A stretch of DNA of 64,000 nucleotides from Ciborinia camelliae (GCA_025890175.1 JANPYM010000011.1:510821-574820), one strand, 5' to 3'. Counted from the stretch's first letter, positions 1 through 13,200 are shown. The notes: generated from the sequence alone by a model not told the origin. Program-made: numbers and translations.

Positions 1-1082
1 ACAGTATTGACAGCTTCTCCTTTGATGTAACCATCTGCTTTAACATCGAAAGTATGGCATTTGCCACTTAAGGATGAGGCACCTTTCATAGGACCAGCTA
101 TCTTAAATCAGTTTAATTCCCGCCATATCAAGAAGTACCACCGAAAGCTCAGTTAATCCACTTACAATCCATGTTATGTTCGGGACTAGAAGTCATATCA
201 GTAAGTTTAGTCCGTTTCAACATGTTGGTTCTTCATACCTTAGATACAAATTGCAACCTGCAATAATTGCACCTTCAATCTCTCCAGTTTGTAAATAACG
301 ACAGGCAACATCAAGAGAAACTAAACTCCCTGAACAAGCCGTATCAATAGTCATGCTATATGGCTGTCAGTATAAGTCTGATTACGTAGAACGTCTCAAC
401 ATGCCTGGGTCCTTTAATATTTAAAAAGTGACTGATACGATTACTAAGAATAGCTCGTCCAACACCAATGGTAACGGAAGGAACTCTATCCTCAGGGTCT
501 CTAGCCTGCATATCCGCATAGTCTATATAGCCATGATCAGTAATTAGTCACCTTGTTGTGATCGGTTCAAAGAAAGGATCGATGGGTGAACTTACCAACA
601 GCATAACTGCCAACAAAACATCCTATTCTAGCTCCGGACACGTCTTCTAATGTCAACCCGGCATTTTCCATGCACTCATAAACAACTTCCAGAAGTTGTC
701 TTTGTTGTGGATCCATGGCAATGGCATCTGCCCATGCCACCTCGAAAAATTCCGCGTCAAACTTCTTGGGGTCAATGTTCTCCAGCCACATTCCTCCTGG
801 AGATCTCATGGTCTTTGGTTTCTTTGAGCCGTCATGATGACCACTCAAGCTAAATCTTGATTCGGGTGCTTCATTAGCTGCTATTCGTCCTGACTCCAGA
901 AGTTTCCATAGGGCGGTAGGATTGTTGCTCTCTCCCGGTAAACGACAACCCATACCAATCACCGCGATTGGTTCTTGTACTGGTGGCATCTTTCTAGACT
1001 CTTGTGCAACCTGTTGCATGTTCTGGGATGACGCGACATAACTGTGTGCACGTCCCAAAGGACCGTCATTGTTGGCAACCAT
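1..1082 (-). CDS. polyketide synthase, N-terminal part (ketosynthase), runs off left edge
   Basis: 5' end of an iterative type I polyketide synthase; the ketosynthase (KS) catalyses decarboxylative chain extension. Predicted exons on the minus strand are 1082-596, 522-405, 355-239, 185-166 and 97 to beyond position 1. The protein starts with about 36 residues without a domain, then [14 protein letters not shown] opens the KS; there is no SAT domain, which argues against a non-reducing PKS. Visible landmarks are [14 protein letters not shown], the active-site DTACSGS and a HTFD...ADGYIKGEA segment. The third exon is joined by a GC-AG intron (356-404): only that donor restores [10 protein letters not shown]. 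Acceptor and branch signals are visible at the other introns. Start ATG is the first in frame and faces the hydrolase gene across 522 bp, so the two may share a promoter. Everything after the early KS is outside the window, so reducing class is unknown. Family call is firm; exon borders are predictions. Confidence 0.9.
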
Positions 1083-1604
1083 CTTGTTTGAAAAATGGAG
1101 ATGAAGATTATGCTAGGGCGATGTAGAATGAGAACGAAGAAAATACTATGTATTTGCATGTACGAGAATCCTACCAAGGTTTTAAGGAAGTAGAAAGGGA
1201 GAGGTTTAGTCTATATTCGGGCAGAAAACTGAACACGGGGGGTTTCTTGTCAGCTACGATTATTTTTCGGTATTTTTACAATTCATGTATTGTCGGACTA
1301 TGACAACTGTGCTTTCGGGTATTTTAAAGATGTAAGCAAAACACAACGACTCGAAGCATCAATCCCAGAACTAGGGGGATATTGGTTGATCTCTACATAT
1401 CAAAGGAATATCGCTCCATGAGATTTACATTCTTGCGAATCGATGGTATACTTACCGATTAACTCCAGTTTAATTTTCGGGAAATTTCAAACATCCTGTT
1501 AAGAACAAAGATAATAAGGCCTACTTTGCCATCTTCATCACAAGGACGTTCAGGAACTTTATCAAAGCATTGCTGATTTGATATACGATTCGTCTGTTAT
1601 TAAA
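1083..1604. promoter_or_regulatory. divergent intergenic region between PKS and hydrolase
   Basis: 522 bp separates two head-to-head cluster genes, so it should carry both promoters. It contains a partial ATCGATGGTAT stretch near 1438-1449, similar to part of the CGACCATCGGT motif seen elsewhere in the cluster. No clear TATA box or TCG-N5-CGA (AflR-type) site was seen. Confidence 0.45.
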
Positions 1605-2555
1605 ATGATTCCTTCAACAAAAGATGTCGAGTTCCAAACACTCGATGGCCTTACCATCCGAGGAACGCTATATCCTGCCAGTAAACGGGGCCCAGCGGTC
1701 ATAATCACACCTGGCGTAAGTGATGTGCCATCTTTTACGTACGGCAAGCAGCTCTGATTTCAGGATTAGTTTAATTGCGTGAAAGAAATGTTCGTGCCCC
1801 AGGTCGCAGAGCAGTTCCAGAAGCACAACTTTACAGCTCTCATATACGATCCGCGCAGCTTGGGGCTTTCCGATGGGGAGCCACGCAATGAAGTCGACCC
1901 TATGAAGCAAGTGTCTGATTATTCAGATGCCTTCACCTTCCTCACAACACTTCCGATTGTCGATAAAGACGAAATATTCTTCTGGGGACAATCTTTTGCT
2001 GGATGTGTAGCGCTTTGTGCAGCAGCTCTTGATAAGCGTGCAAAAGCCTGTATATCCATCTGCCCATTGCTCGATTTTAGTCTAACCCCAAACACTTTTC
2101 CGCGTATACTAGCTAAAAGTATGAAGGATCGTGAATCAAGAGCTGCGGGCAATGATCCAATGTACCTGCCAGTACTGACTGCTGATGGGAAGAACCCAGC
2201 CGGACTTGGGATTGGTGCAGACAAGGAGGAATTCGACTATATGGTGAATGCAAAGAAATACGGAGCAGTCCGCCACGAGAATCGAACAACTCTGCAAACC
2301 TACTATAAACTTATCATGTGGCAACCTCATGGGATTATGCAACACATGGCCGATACACCAATCATGATGGTTGTTCCTGAATTGGATATGATCTCTCCGC
2401 CAGAGCAGCAATTCAAGCTATTTGACACGTTCCAAGGTCCGAAGAAGTGCTACGTATCACCTGGGAAAGGTCACTTGGATGTGCTAAGTGGTGAAGACTT
2501 TGAGAGTTTGTGCGAGATGCAAGTTAAATTCCTTCACGGATTTCTTCAGAAATAA
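1605..2555 (+). CDS. alpha/beta-hydrolase, polyketide-transferase/thiohydrolase type
   Basis: Predicted exons 1605-1715 and 1770-2555 (54-bp intron) encode 298 aa, the usual size for this family. The fold is alpha/beta-hydrolase. The nucleophile elbow is WGQSFAG with Ser112, the likely acid is Asp243 in PELDMISP, and the catalytic His272 lies in GKGHLDVL. The N-terminal VEFQTLDGLTIRGTLYPA and the FNCVKEMFVP segment after the intron resemble fungal cluster hydrolases that act as polyketide transferases or chain-releasing thiohydrolases, such as the one in the fumagillin pathway (from memory of the family). There is no signal peptide, so it is probably cytosolic. Its place between the two PKS genes suggests it off-loads or transfers a polyketide chain; this is inference. 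An ordinary dienelactone-hydrolase-like esterase cannot be excluded. The ATG chosen is the one that keeps the family N-terminus and sits just after an AT-rich leader. Confidence 0.85.
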
Positions 2556-3289
2556 CGCGTTGGTAAGATGATAATCTCGGGATGTTTTTTGGGGAACGAG
2601 GGGGGTGATGTATTGGTGTTTGTATAGTATGGTATGGTAGCCACGCCTGTCACCCCACGCTGTGGATTGCTTTTGCTTACATAAGCTCACCTTTGTAGTG
2701 GTGGTATAAAACCACCTAGTTGTTTAATGAAAACCATAATACAAAACTCCCGACCATCGGTCACTTATTTTGAAGCTTTTAATTGGGTATCAATTTGAGA
2801 ACCATTTTATAGCCATTTTATTATGCAAAATAGGTATAATCAATTGCTTCATATCTATTAAATTGAAAAGTGGTGGTAGATAGGCGTTTTAGTGCCAAGG
2901 TCATTATATTACGGCTAGGCACTATATCCCAAACGCAGGAACTATCTTTTTTTCTCAATCTGTTGAATTGACCTTCCTTCGACGATAACACCACCGGCAA
3001 TGAGCTGCATTTATTATCATTTCTGTACCTAATCATACCCGAGGTTTTAGATGGATCTTTCTATTGATATTCTTGATCACTTGGCTATTTCGTTAAGTCC
3101 AATTTTACAACGGGAACATTGATATTCTCTAATACCCTGTTTTCTTCCTCGAGATTCCAATCTTCAACCTGCCCCTATGATACTCATTCCAGATCCTCAA
3201 TCTGTATCAGGGACCCATAGAGTAGAGCACGAAGAATTATCTGTTCAATTCTGCTTTACCGTTCTGTAAATCTCTTCTATCCATTTCCT
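2556..3289. other. intergenic, convergent 3' ends
   Basis: 734 bp lies between the convergent hydrolase and acyltransferase genes. No coding sequence could be supported. It carries one copy of the 11-mer CGACCATCGGT (2751-2761), found again upstream of the large PKS. Confidence 0.5.
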
Positions 3290-4577
3290 CTATGCGATAA
3301 GACCAAATTTGAAGGCCAATGGCTTCAGGACACTGAATGGAATGATAGGATCTCCTTTGTTTGCGCCGGAAACCGGGTATGAGTAAAATGGGGTGGTCCA
3401 AAACATCCACAAGAACACCCATAAATAACCAAATATTCTGGTCATCAAATTACTTTTACCGCCTAGACGACCCCAAAAATGTTGGAACAAATCCTCGGCT
3501 ATGAAACCAGCAGCCTGGCTCATGAAAAAGGATGGCGAGCCCGTCCTCCACCAAGGTATACCTGATGCAACATCGCCAGTCGCGTGTTGAAAGGTAGACA
3601 TTGTAAATGTCAAGATAAGTGCAGTATATCGGGCTATAATCGAACGAGATGGCAATCCTAGGACAGAGTATGTAATATACGTCGCTGGATGGTTTATTCT
3701 CTTTCTAACGGATTGATGCCAGAATTTTCTATTTTATCATTAGTATCTTCATATTATAAACAATTGGCCATGCTTACCCCCAATATCTTCGCAGAGTGTA
3801 CCCCTCGAGGATACTGTTAAATGGTGGGCGCCACCATGATACGTCCGAAAGGCCCAGTGATACGCATATGATTCCAGGAATATCGAAGAAAAGCATGAGT
3901 GTCAGATAATTGACAAGCCAAAACGAGAAAGATGTGATGAATCGTGTGACTGCCTCTTCAACAGTGAAGGTCGGTAATCGTCTCAATAGGGGAATTCGGT
4001 CGTCAGCAAATAGTGGCGCCATGGCTTCTGGATCACCAAAGGAAACCATGGCGTCCAATAGCAAGTAGCAGATGACTGTTCGTTTTATGGCTCCAAGCAG
4101 ATATTTTGTTGTTGAAGGCTGATACTGTGGATCTTTTCGATCAAAAGGTGCAAGATTTGCAACCTCAAATGGCGTTCCGCTACATCTGTAGGAAGATGCG
4201 GCATATATACCAAATGTTAGGCGATTGAGGAACGTATCTTTGCCAAAGGGGACCAGTGTCTTCTTTTCGACTGCTTTGGGTTTGGGGCCTCCATATGCAA
4301 AGTCCCATTTACTCAAAAATGCAACGTCTGCATATTGTAGAGCTGTTAACCAAGCGTCCGAAGCACCGAACGAGGCATGAAAGGTGTTGTTGATACGCTT
4401 TCTTGCGAGAAACACAAAAGACCAAGTTAGATAGAATTGAAGCGGAATCAAAAGCCACCTGACTCTTGAGGAAGCTGGAGTAAATCCTACCACGCCGACA
4501 ATCAAGCTGGTTTGGAAGATAAGAAGACTCCAAGGATTTGAAGCCCATAACGGCAAATTCCCCTCGATTGCAGACAT
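3290..4577 (-). CDS. wax-synthase-like membrane-bound acyltransferase
   Basis: Predicted exons 4577-3778 and 3728-3290 (49-bp intron with an ACTAATG branch sequence) give 412 aa. The protein is very hydrophobic with several membrane segments and belongs to the fungal wax-synthase-like MBOAT branch. The join restores YWGKFWHQSVRKR, the family's RRxWxRxWHQ signature, and a later membrane segment has STFQHATGD, supplying the second conserved histidine. Such enzymes transfer an acyl group from acyl-CoA (or a carrier) to a hydroxyl, usually in the ER membrane. Relatives act as acetyl- or acyltransferases in fungal terpenoid and polyketide clusters. Start Met at 4577 is preferred over a longer open frame up to 4913, because the longer version adds a low-quality stretch that overlaps the promoter shared with the P450. 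Its cluster position suggests a tailoring esterification; acyl donor and acceptor are unknown. Confidence 0.82.
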
Positions 4578-4962
4578 ATTTGGAAATTTGAGAATTTGAA
4601 GATTTTCTAGCTTTATAGATTGTTTTCTATAAAGATAAAATTGAGATTTCAGTTGGGGTGTCACCCTACCTGTTATAATTGCAAGTACAATGATGACACC
4701 CCGGCATATTATGTGGGAGAGAAACAAAACGGTAGGATTTTTGCCCCACCTCACAGCATTTTTCTCCCCGAAAAGAAAACTTGCCGATATTACGATGCTG
4801 TCATGATTTAAATATAAATGAGCCGGGGGTCTCGAATTTCGCAAAGAAAGATTGCAGAGTTTATCAAAAGGGGGAAATTTGTCCCTTGAGTTTAGTCCGC
4901 TTAGTCCGAGCACATGGGCAACTCCTGTGCTTTATGGTCAACAACTGAAAACTCGGCTCATC
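4578..4962. promoter_or_regulatory. divergent promoter between acyltransferase and P450
   Basis: 385 bp separates the start codons of two head-to-head cluster genes, so the two may be co-regulated. No certain core element was identified. Confidence 0.45.
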
Positions 4963-6671
4963 ATGACTCCATTTCAAAATTTGGCAACCAGCGCCCTATT
5001 TGCAGGTTGCACAATCATCATCTGTACCTATACGCTTTCCCTAGCCATATATCGATTGTTGCTTAGCCCACTTCGAAAGATACCCGGCCCGAAAATAGCT
5101 GCTCTTACAGGATGGTACGAGACCTATCTTGACGTTTTCAAAGGCGGGCAATTCGAGTTTGAGATTGAGCGAATGCATCACAAGTATGGTCAGTAATTTA
5201 ATCAGTTGACTATTTTGAAGGTATTTATTAAATTTTGTAGGGCCAATTGTGAGGATAACCCCATGGGAAGTTCATATTCATGATCCGGAATTCTATGACG
5301 TATTATTCAATGCCAAATCACATTTTGACAAGATTGAATCATTGAGATTTCGATTCGGACTACCACTCTCATCATTCGATACAATACAGCATAATCACCA
5401 CCGCATGCGCAGAGATGCTATTGCGCCGTATTTTTCCCGTCAAAAAGTTAATAATTTTGCTCCGGAAATCCAGCGTCTAGCAACAAAGTTATGCGATAGA
5501 TTAACTTCAGAATATGCAAATACCTCTCGGGTTATAAATCTGAATGAAGCCTACGCAGCGTTTGTATCTGATGCAATCACATATTACACTTTTGCATTTT
5601 CGTACGACTTTCTCGACTTTCCCGATTTCATTACCCCATTTACCACTTCCATTAGGAAGCTTGCGATGTCACTGCATACAGCAGGCCATTTTCCGTGGAT
5701 CTTAACACTTCTGCAATCGGTCCCAGACAATATTGTGGGCCTTTTGAATCCAATGATGAAGCCTGTATTTGAGTTCCATGGGGTATGTCTAATATCTATT
5801 TGAACCATCACTCGGGTGCTCAATCTAAAAACAAACAGGAAGTCAAAAATCAAGTCCTCAAAGTTATGAATGGCGAGAATGATGGTCATAAGCATGTATC
5901 TCACAAGACTGTCTTCAATGAGCTTTTAAAGTCCAACTTGGCTCCAGAAGAGCTCTCAGTGGAGCGATTAAAGCATGAAGCTGCTAGTATCACAGGTGCC
6001 GGAATTGACACAACCAAAACTACAATGGCTCTTATAAGTTTTTACGTCCTCAATAATAGCGAAATTTGCACGACGCTACAGAAGGAACTAGAGGCTGCAA
6101 TTGCAGATCCCTCTAACATTCCTGGTGTTCCGGACCTCGAGCGTCTACCATATTTGAGTGCAGTTATCCAAGAAGGTACGGTTTTTCGTGGAGTATATCT
6201 TTCATTGCAGTTGCTAATTATGACCAAGGATTAAGGATGGCATATGGCATCAGTCAAAGATTAAGTCGCATTAATCCCAACGGGTCCATTCAATATAACC
6301 AGCATTTGATACCAGCGGGGTATCGCTTTAGTATGAGTACTTACATGATGCACCGTGACGAAAGCATTTTTCCTGACCCTGGCACATTTCGCCCCGAACG
6401 TTGGCTAGGTAAACCTACAGCAAAGTCCGGGAAACCACTCGCACGATATCTAGTTCCGTTTGGACGTGGTCCACGTATGTGTCTTGGTATTAATTTTGCC
6501 AATGCAGAATTGTATATTGGACTTGCTACAATATTCAGGAGGCTCAAATTGGAATTGTTTGAGACGGAGAGAGACGCTGTAGATATGGATGCGGACTTTT
6601 TTGTACCTGTTCCTAAGCCAGATACGAAAGGTGTAAGGGTTACCGTCAAATCGGCTCTTGCGGTGGAGTAA
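4963..6671 (+). CDS. cytochrome P450 monooxygenase (cluster P450 1)
   Basis: Four predicted exons (4963-5188, 5241-5782, 5839-6175, 6229-6671) encode 515 aa, normal for a fungal P450. A hydrophobic N-terminal anchor is followed by the proline-rich KIPGPK hinge. Other landmarks are the I-helix ITGAGIDTT, the K-helix EGLR (ExxR), FRPERW (the PERF-type element) and the heme loop FGRGPRMCLG with Cys453. It should sit on the ER membrane, take electrons from P450 reductase and oxidise a cluster intermediate. Three intron positions (after KYG, after EFHG, inside EEG) match those of the P450 at 21747-23625, so the two are probably duplicates. The sequence style recalls trichodiene-oxygenase-like P450s, but substrate cannot be read from sequence. 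Start is the ATG immediately before the membrane anchor. Confidence 0.93.
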
Positions 6672-7265
6672 CACAATGAGGGCACACAGCAAATATATCA
6701 AGATATCAATGAATGGTCAAAGCCACTATATCATATACAAGAATAAACATAAAGCCACTTCAGAAGAGTTTTATGAAAATTTTGAGCTTTCGGCAAAATT
6801 TGAAAATGTGGCTGTGTTGGGGTGCATAGAAAAATGAATATGTATGGCGGCGATCTCTCTAATTCTCTTTTGATCGTTTGTAGAAATATCTCGACCATCG
6901 GTAATTATTTAGAGGCACATTCATGATGCGACCCAATCTCGGACAATTGACCATTTTGTCGGATCGCTCTAAGACTTATCATCCGAAATCACCAGCCCCG
7001 GTGAATTTGATATCGGTAGGTTTCTGTGTATGGCGCTGACAATTGCACGATCCCTGGTAAGGTTAACGACCGGTCCTAAATTGCAAGTGCAACAATACGA
7101 TAGATGGTAAACATGACCATAGGTTTCATGTGATCAGAGGATGGGATGTCGATTTTAGTTTCAGTTGCATAAGTGTATCACCTCCACGGTTTTAATGATT
7201 GTATCGCTTTTTTCTAGTTTCTGAATCTCTTATTTTTGGTTATTGATTGTACCTCAAACACAACT
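6672..7265. promoter_or_regulatory. upstream region of the large PKS
   Basis: 594 bp lies between the P450 stop and the PKS start. It holds the second copy of CGACCATCGGT (6892-6902) and an ATCGGTAGGTTTC near 7012-7024 that resembles one arm of the palindrome upstream of the second P450. No coding sequence was seen. The regulatory reading is inference. Confidence 0.4.
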
Positions 7266-10200
7266 ATGGATTCAGACATGATGGAACCTATTGCGGTGAT
7301 TGGAATGGCATGTCGAATGTCTGGGGAGGCTTCATCAGTTGAGAAGCTATGGGAAATGATTAGCAATGGCCGAACTGGTCATGGAAATATTCCCGAAGAT
7401 AGATTTGATGCGGATGCTTGGTATCACCCTCATCATGAACGAAGAGGCGCTGTAAGTATACCTGATGAGGAGCAGATTATCTTGCTAACTATCTTGTGCA
7501 GATTCAAACAAAGTCTGGATTTTTCCTAGAAGAGGATGTAGCAGCATTTGACGCACCATTCTTCTCTATTACAGCAAAAGAAGCCGCAGGAATGGATCCA
7601 ATGCAACGAAAGCTGCTTGAAGTATCTTATGAAAGTTTTGAAAATGCTGGACTTCCTATTGCCTCACTTTCCGCAAGTGCTACATCTGTGTATACAGGTG
7701 TCATGACAAACGACTATGAGTTGTTATCGAGCAGTGATATTTACGACCTTCCGCATCATGCAGCTTCCGGAACAAGTCGAGCAATGCTCTCCAATCGAAT
7801 ATCATGGTTCTATAACTTGAGTGGTCCAAGTTTGACTCTGGATACTGCGTGCTCGTCAAGTTTGTATGCTTTTCACCTTGCATGTCAATCGCTCCGAACG
7901 AAGGAGTCAAAACAGGCAAGTGGGTACCCGCTTCGTACAAGAATAACTATTAATGAAATCCATGGCTTTAGGCATTAGTCATGGGCTCAAATCTTATTTT
8001 GCATCCCAATTTTATATCACAACTTTCCTCAATGCACATGCTAAGTCCGGACGGAATCAGCCACTCCTTCGACGCTAGAGCAAACGGATATGCTCGTGGA
8101 GAAGCAATCGCAGGTATTGTATTGAAACCACTATCAACAGCTTTACGAGATGGCGATACTATTCGGGCAGTGGTAAGAGGCTCTGGAGTGAACCAAGATG
8201 GGAAGACTCCTGGTATCACTATGCCATCCGGAGAGGCACAAGCGTCGTTGATTCGAGAAACCTATGCAGCAGCTGGACTTTTATTGGACTCAACTATGTA
8301 TTTTGAAAGCCATGGGACAGGTACTGCACTTGGTGACCCTATAGAGCTTGGCGCTATTGGGAAATCATTTGGAGCGAATCGAAGCGATGATGTTCCGCCG
8401 CTTCATGTCGGCAGTATTAAGACAAATCTAGGGCACACTGAAGGAACGGCTGGGATATCAGGTGTGATAAAAGCCGTACTTTCATTAGAAAAGGGCATGA
8501 TTCCTCCAAATTCGAATCTGGAGATTATAAATCCGCGACTAAATTTGAAAGAATGGAAGATGGCGCTACCAGTAGAACTTACACCATGGCCAACAACAGG
8601 ACTTAGAAGAGCGAGCGTGAATTCTTTTGGATTTGGCGGTAGCAATGCACATGTTATTGTAGGTTTTTTGGTCCTCCTCACATTTAAAGAGCAAATTCAT
8701 TGCCATATAGAGGGCATGATTCAATCTACTCTCAATTCAGGTACAAAACTTGGTAGTGGACAAGCTAACATTGAAATAGCTTGATGATGCTTATCACTAT
8801 CTTCAAGATAGAAATCTCTCTGGAAATCATATAACAATTCCTGGAATCGACGAGCAGGATTCGGATTCTGGTCTCAGCGTAGCCTCCGGTGAAGATCGCC
8901 TCGACGCATCGAGTGAATTAGAAACATTATTAGTGTTTTCGTCTCATGATCAGAATGGAATCAAGAGATTAACCGAATCATACTCAGAGTTCTTCAATAA
9001 AAAGGCATCCAAGGGCCACAGCTACCTTCAAGATTTGGCGTACACGCTGGCCGCTCACAGAACTGCATTTGATTTCCGAACATACGCCGTCTATTCGTCA
9101 ACTAAGAATATCTTGGAGAGGACCCTGAACTTGCCTAAACCAAAACGAGCACTTCGCAACAATAACATTGCGTTTATATTTACAGGTCAGGGCGCTCAAT
9201 GGGCTGCTATGGGGCATGAGCTTCTCTTAAACCCCGTCTTCAACGATAGCATTCTACGTGGACAAATCTGCATTGACAGCCTTGGATGCAAGTGGAAGAT
9301 AAAAGATCTACTTTCTGATTCTAAGAGTCATGATATCAATATTCCAGAGTATTGCCAACCTGTTTGTACTGCATTACAAGTTGCACTCGTTGATTTACTA
9401 TCTTATTGGGGCATTCAACCAAAAGCAACGGTCGGCCATTCATCAGGCGAAATTGGTAAGTTTCGTTGTATTCTCTAGAATTTACTTAGTACTAAATAAA
9501 TTGGACTAGGCGCGGCGTACGCAGCTGGGGGTATCTCACACGAAAGTGCCATCAAGATTGCATATTTTCGTGGCATCTTCGTCGATGAAATCGAAAAAAG
9601 ATTAGGCGATCGGAAAGGGACAATGATGGCTGCCGGCCTTACCGAATCTGAAGCGGCTGAATATCTCAGTAAGGTCCCGGTCGGTAAAGGCGCTGCAGTC
9701 ATTGGTTGTGTCAATAGTCCCTCGAGTGTGACCCTGTCCGGCGACATCCAAGCTATCAACGATCTTGAAACTTCGATAAAGTCTGATGGCAAGTTTGCCA
9801 GGAAACTCAGAGTCAATGTATGTCATCTAATATAACCCTCGATTGAAGAAGCATGCATTTGACTTTTCTTAGGTTGCCTATCACTCTCCACACATGCAAG
9901 TAGTGGCTCAAGATTTCTTAGAATCTCTAGGAAAAATAGATACAAATCCGTCGTTCCAAGCACCAATGTTTTCCTCCGTCACTACCGACAAACTCGAGTC
10001 GCCATCCCAACTTGACGCTGCATATTGGGCCCGGAATATGGTATCAGCAGTCAGATTTTCAAGCGCTGTGGGAAACTTGGTCAAACACTCTGAGCCCACG
10101 GGTCGTGGTCAACTTCGTCAAGTCGAGTGGTCGGCGATGATTGAGTTGGGACCACACGAAACGCTAAAGGGTCCGGCTATGGAGACTATTAACTTAGAAA

Positions 10201-13200
10201 ATCCGAAAGTGGGTAAAAGCTTGAGCTATATGGCGCTTGTTCGTCGAGGACAGGATGCTTCAAAAACATCAATGGAAGCTGCAGGGATGCTAGTAAGTCT
10301 TCTTTTTATTCTCCGTGTTTTCATACTGGCTGCCACATTTGAAGCTCAAACGGTCGTGGAAAATATCTCGTCGACAGTTCCTCCTATCTCCTACAATCTC
10401 AGTTCAGTATAATTTTCTTTTTATGTTCAATACTTGCAATACTGATCTCTAATATTCTAGTGGTCTCTCGGACATTCAATCGACGTAACTAAAGTGAATA
10501 ATCCTTTAAGCCGTGGGCAAACTATGTGCTTGACTGATCTCCCTTCATATCCTTGGCAACACTCTAAATCATTCTGGCATAAGCCTTCTCTCGCTAACTC
10601 GGCATTGCGACGAAAAGAGCCACGAAATGATCTTCTTGGAGTACAAGTTGATGGATTCAATATCCTAGAGCCTCATTGGCGCAATTTTCTAAGTCTCAAC
10701 GAGAACCCTTGGATGGAAGATCACGCTATCACTGGGACAGTGTTATATCCCGCCGCTGGCATGCTTATTATGGTATTGGAAGCTGCACTCAGGATTGCTG
10801 GAACGTCCGGAACGTCTGCAAGTCAATCAGTTCAGGGTATCAATTTCCAAGACATCAAATTTGAGCGGGGGTTGGTGATACCTGCTATAGAAGAGGCTAT
10901 TGAGACAAGTCTCAGTATCAAGCCCCATGAGACACGAGAGGGTTGGTTTCGATGGACCATATTTTCCTTACCTCAAGGTGGAGAATGGGTTAGGCACTCT
11001 CACGGATTATTCTCGATATCTTATACTTCATCTACTCAAGATGTTGAGGCAACCACGCATAGGCAAGTTTTCTTTAACGTGAGAGAGCGTGCTTCAACAC
11101 AAATCGAGCCCGAAAGTTTTTATGATCAACTGGAGGCCATCGGAATGAATTATGGTCCCTTGTTTAGAAACGTTACCGAAGCTGGTGCAGTCACGAGTGA
11201 CAATACTGGCTGGGCCACGATACAGATTCCAGACACAGTATCGGTCATGCCAGCAGAATATGAGTATCCGCATGTTATACACCCAGCTACTCTCGATGCC
11301 ATTTTTCATTTAATATTTGTCGCCCTCTTCGAAGGTGTTGCAATGACTGCGGCTGCTGTACCTGTTAGCATTGAAGACATGTTCATCGCGACCAATATGC
11401 CATCTGGAGCTGGTGCCAAATTCTCTGGGTATGCACAATCACACAAAATAAACAACAGAGAAGCGATAGGAAATATGACTGTGGGTGATGAAAGTTGGTC
11501 TAAAGTAAAAATTAAGGTCCAAGGCATGACTGTTCGAGAGGTATCATCAGATAATGCAGTCGGTGATTCCTTACCTCAGATTCGGTATCCAACTAAGAGA
11601 ACTGCCAATATCAAATGGATGGAAGATGTCGATTACAATTCGGAGAAGACTAAATTCACGATTTACAGTGACAGACAAGACATTGTTACTTGTATGGATA
11701 GTGCAATTTCCCAGCTTTCGGTATGGATTAGCCGTTTGTGCCACAAGTATGCTAACTTGCGGGTTCTAATTACTGGCTTCTCGAAACTATTATCCTATCC
11801 TGAAGTCCTCAATCAGTTCTTACCTGCTCCTGGTCGTGACAGTTGCTTTGGAGAGTGCACATTATTGATGAAATCCGATGAGGAATTGTCTCGTGCCCGT
11901 GTGGGCTCTTCGGTTGACCACGAGTCTGTACAATATATGGTCGCAGATTTAGAGAATCTGTCTCAGGAACAGATTGATAAGATTGGGACCTTAGATCTCA
12001 TTATTCATCTGGGAAATGCCCCATCCTCTGGGTTCACTGACTCTTTACTCTTGCGACCAAGCAGTTATAAGGTCATTATTAATGCTAAAAGCATCTCGAC
12101 TGAAAAGTCTATTGAACCAGCTGCAACGCAACCAACACAACACAAGACAACAAGCCAGCTTTTCTTTGAGGGCCAAGAAACACAAATAATTGTCGAACTG
12201 CCTTCATTATCCGAATCTCAAGATGAGAAACAATCAATTCCAAAAGAACTCTATATTCTTGATCGTTCTACTATATCCTATTCTCATCTGCAGAAGAGGG
12301 ACATATTGGTAAAGAAGCTGGAAGCGGCAGGCTTTGTCGTGCATCACCTTCAGTTATCCGACATGGTAGATTATAGTGGGAAAACTATTTTATCTCTTCT
12401 AGAAATCGAAACCCCTTTGACTATCTCATGGGATGAAATCACAATGATGCTTTTCAAGAGATTGGTATTCTCAGCCAAGTATGTTCTTTGGCTTACACGA
12501 GGTGGAATACTCGAGCGCGATGAGGTTTCATTGGAATTTGCTCCCACCACCGGTTTACTGCGTACTGTCCGTACAGAACTTTCACAGATTGTTCTACCGC
12601 ATCTCGATATATCTCCGAAGACGAAACTCGATACGGGTGGAGACTGGGATCCTGTTCTCGCTGTTCTAGAATCAACTCTGAGCCAAAGCCCTGGAACCTT
12701 GGCAAATGGATCAGAAAATGAATTTGTTGAGTCAAATGGCAAACTCTTCATTCCGAGGGTTATCACCGATCACGTAATGGACCGAGAACTGGAATTGTAT
12801 TCTGAAACTGTCAGGACAATCGATAGTAACCTACACCAAGACGGGCGTCCTCTCCAATTGTCATTTGGTACTCCTGGTGTGTTATCGAGTTTACACTGGA
12901 CTGATAGTGATGCTCTAGCCCAAATTCTTGGCGAGGAAGAAGTGGAAATTCAGACAACTAATACAACGATTTCGCGGTCTGAAATTGACTCGAGTCCTAA
13001 AAATGATTCAAGTCTGTCAGCCATTAGACCAGTATCTGGAATTGTGGTCCGGATCGGGAGCAGGGCGACGTCCAAGTTCAACATCAACGACTCGGTTGTC
13101 ACTCTTGCGTCTGATGCGTTTAGCACAAACATCAGACTGCACCAACAATTTCTGCACAAGTTACCAGAGCCCAGTAAAACACGACATCTGGTTAAATCTC

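Noticed and set aside
4578..4913. Longer N-terminus for the acyltransferase (start at 4913)
   Set aside because: Would add 112 residues without family similarity and would use up the shared promoter with the P450.
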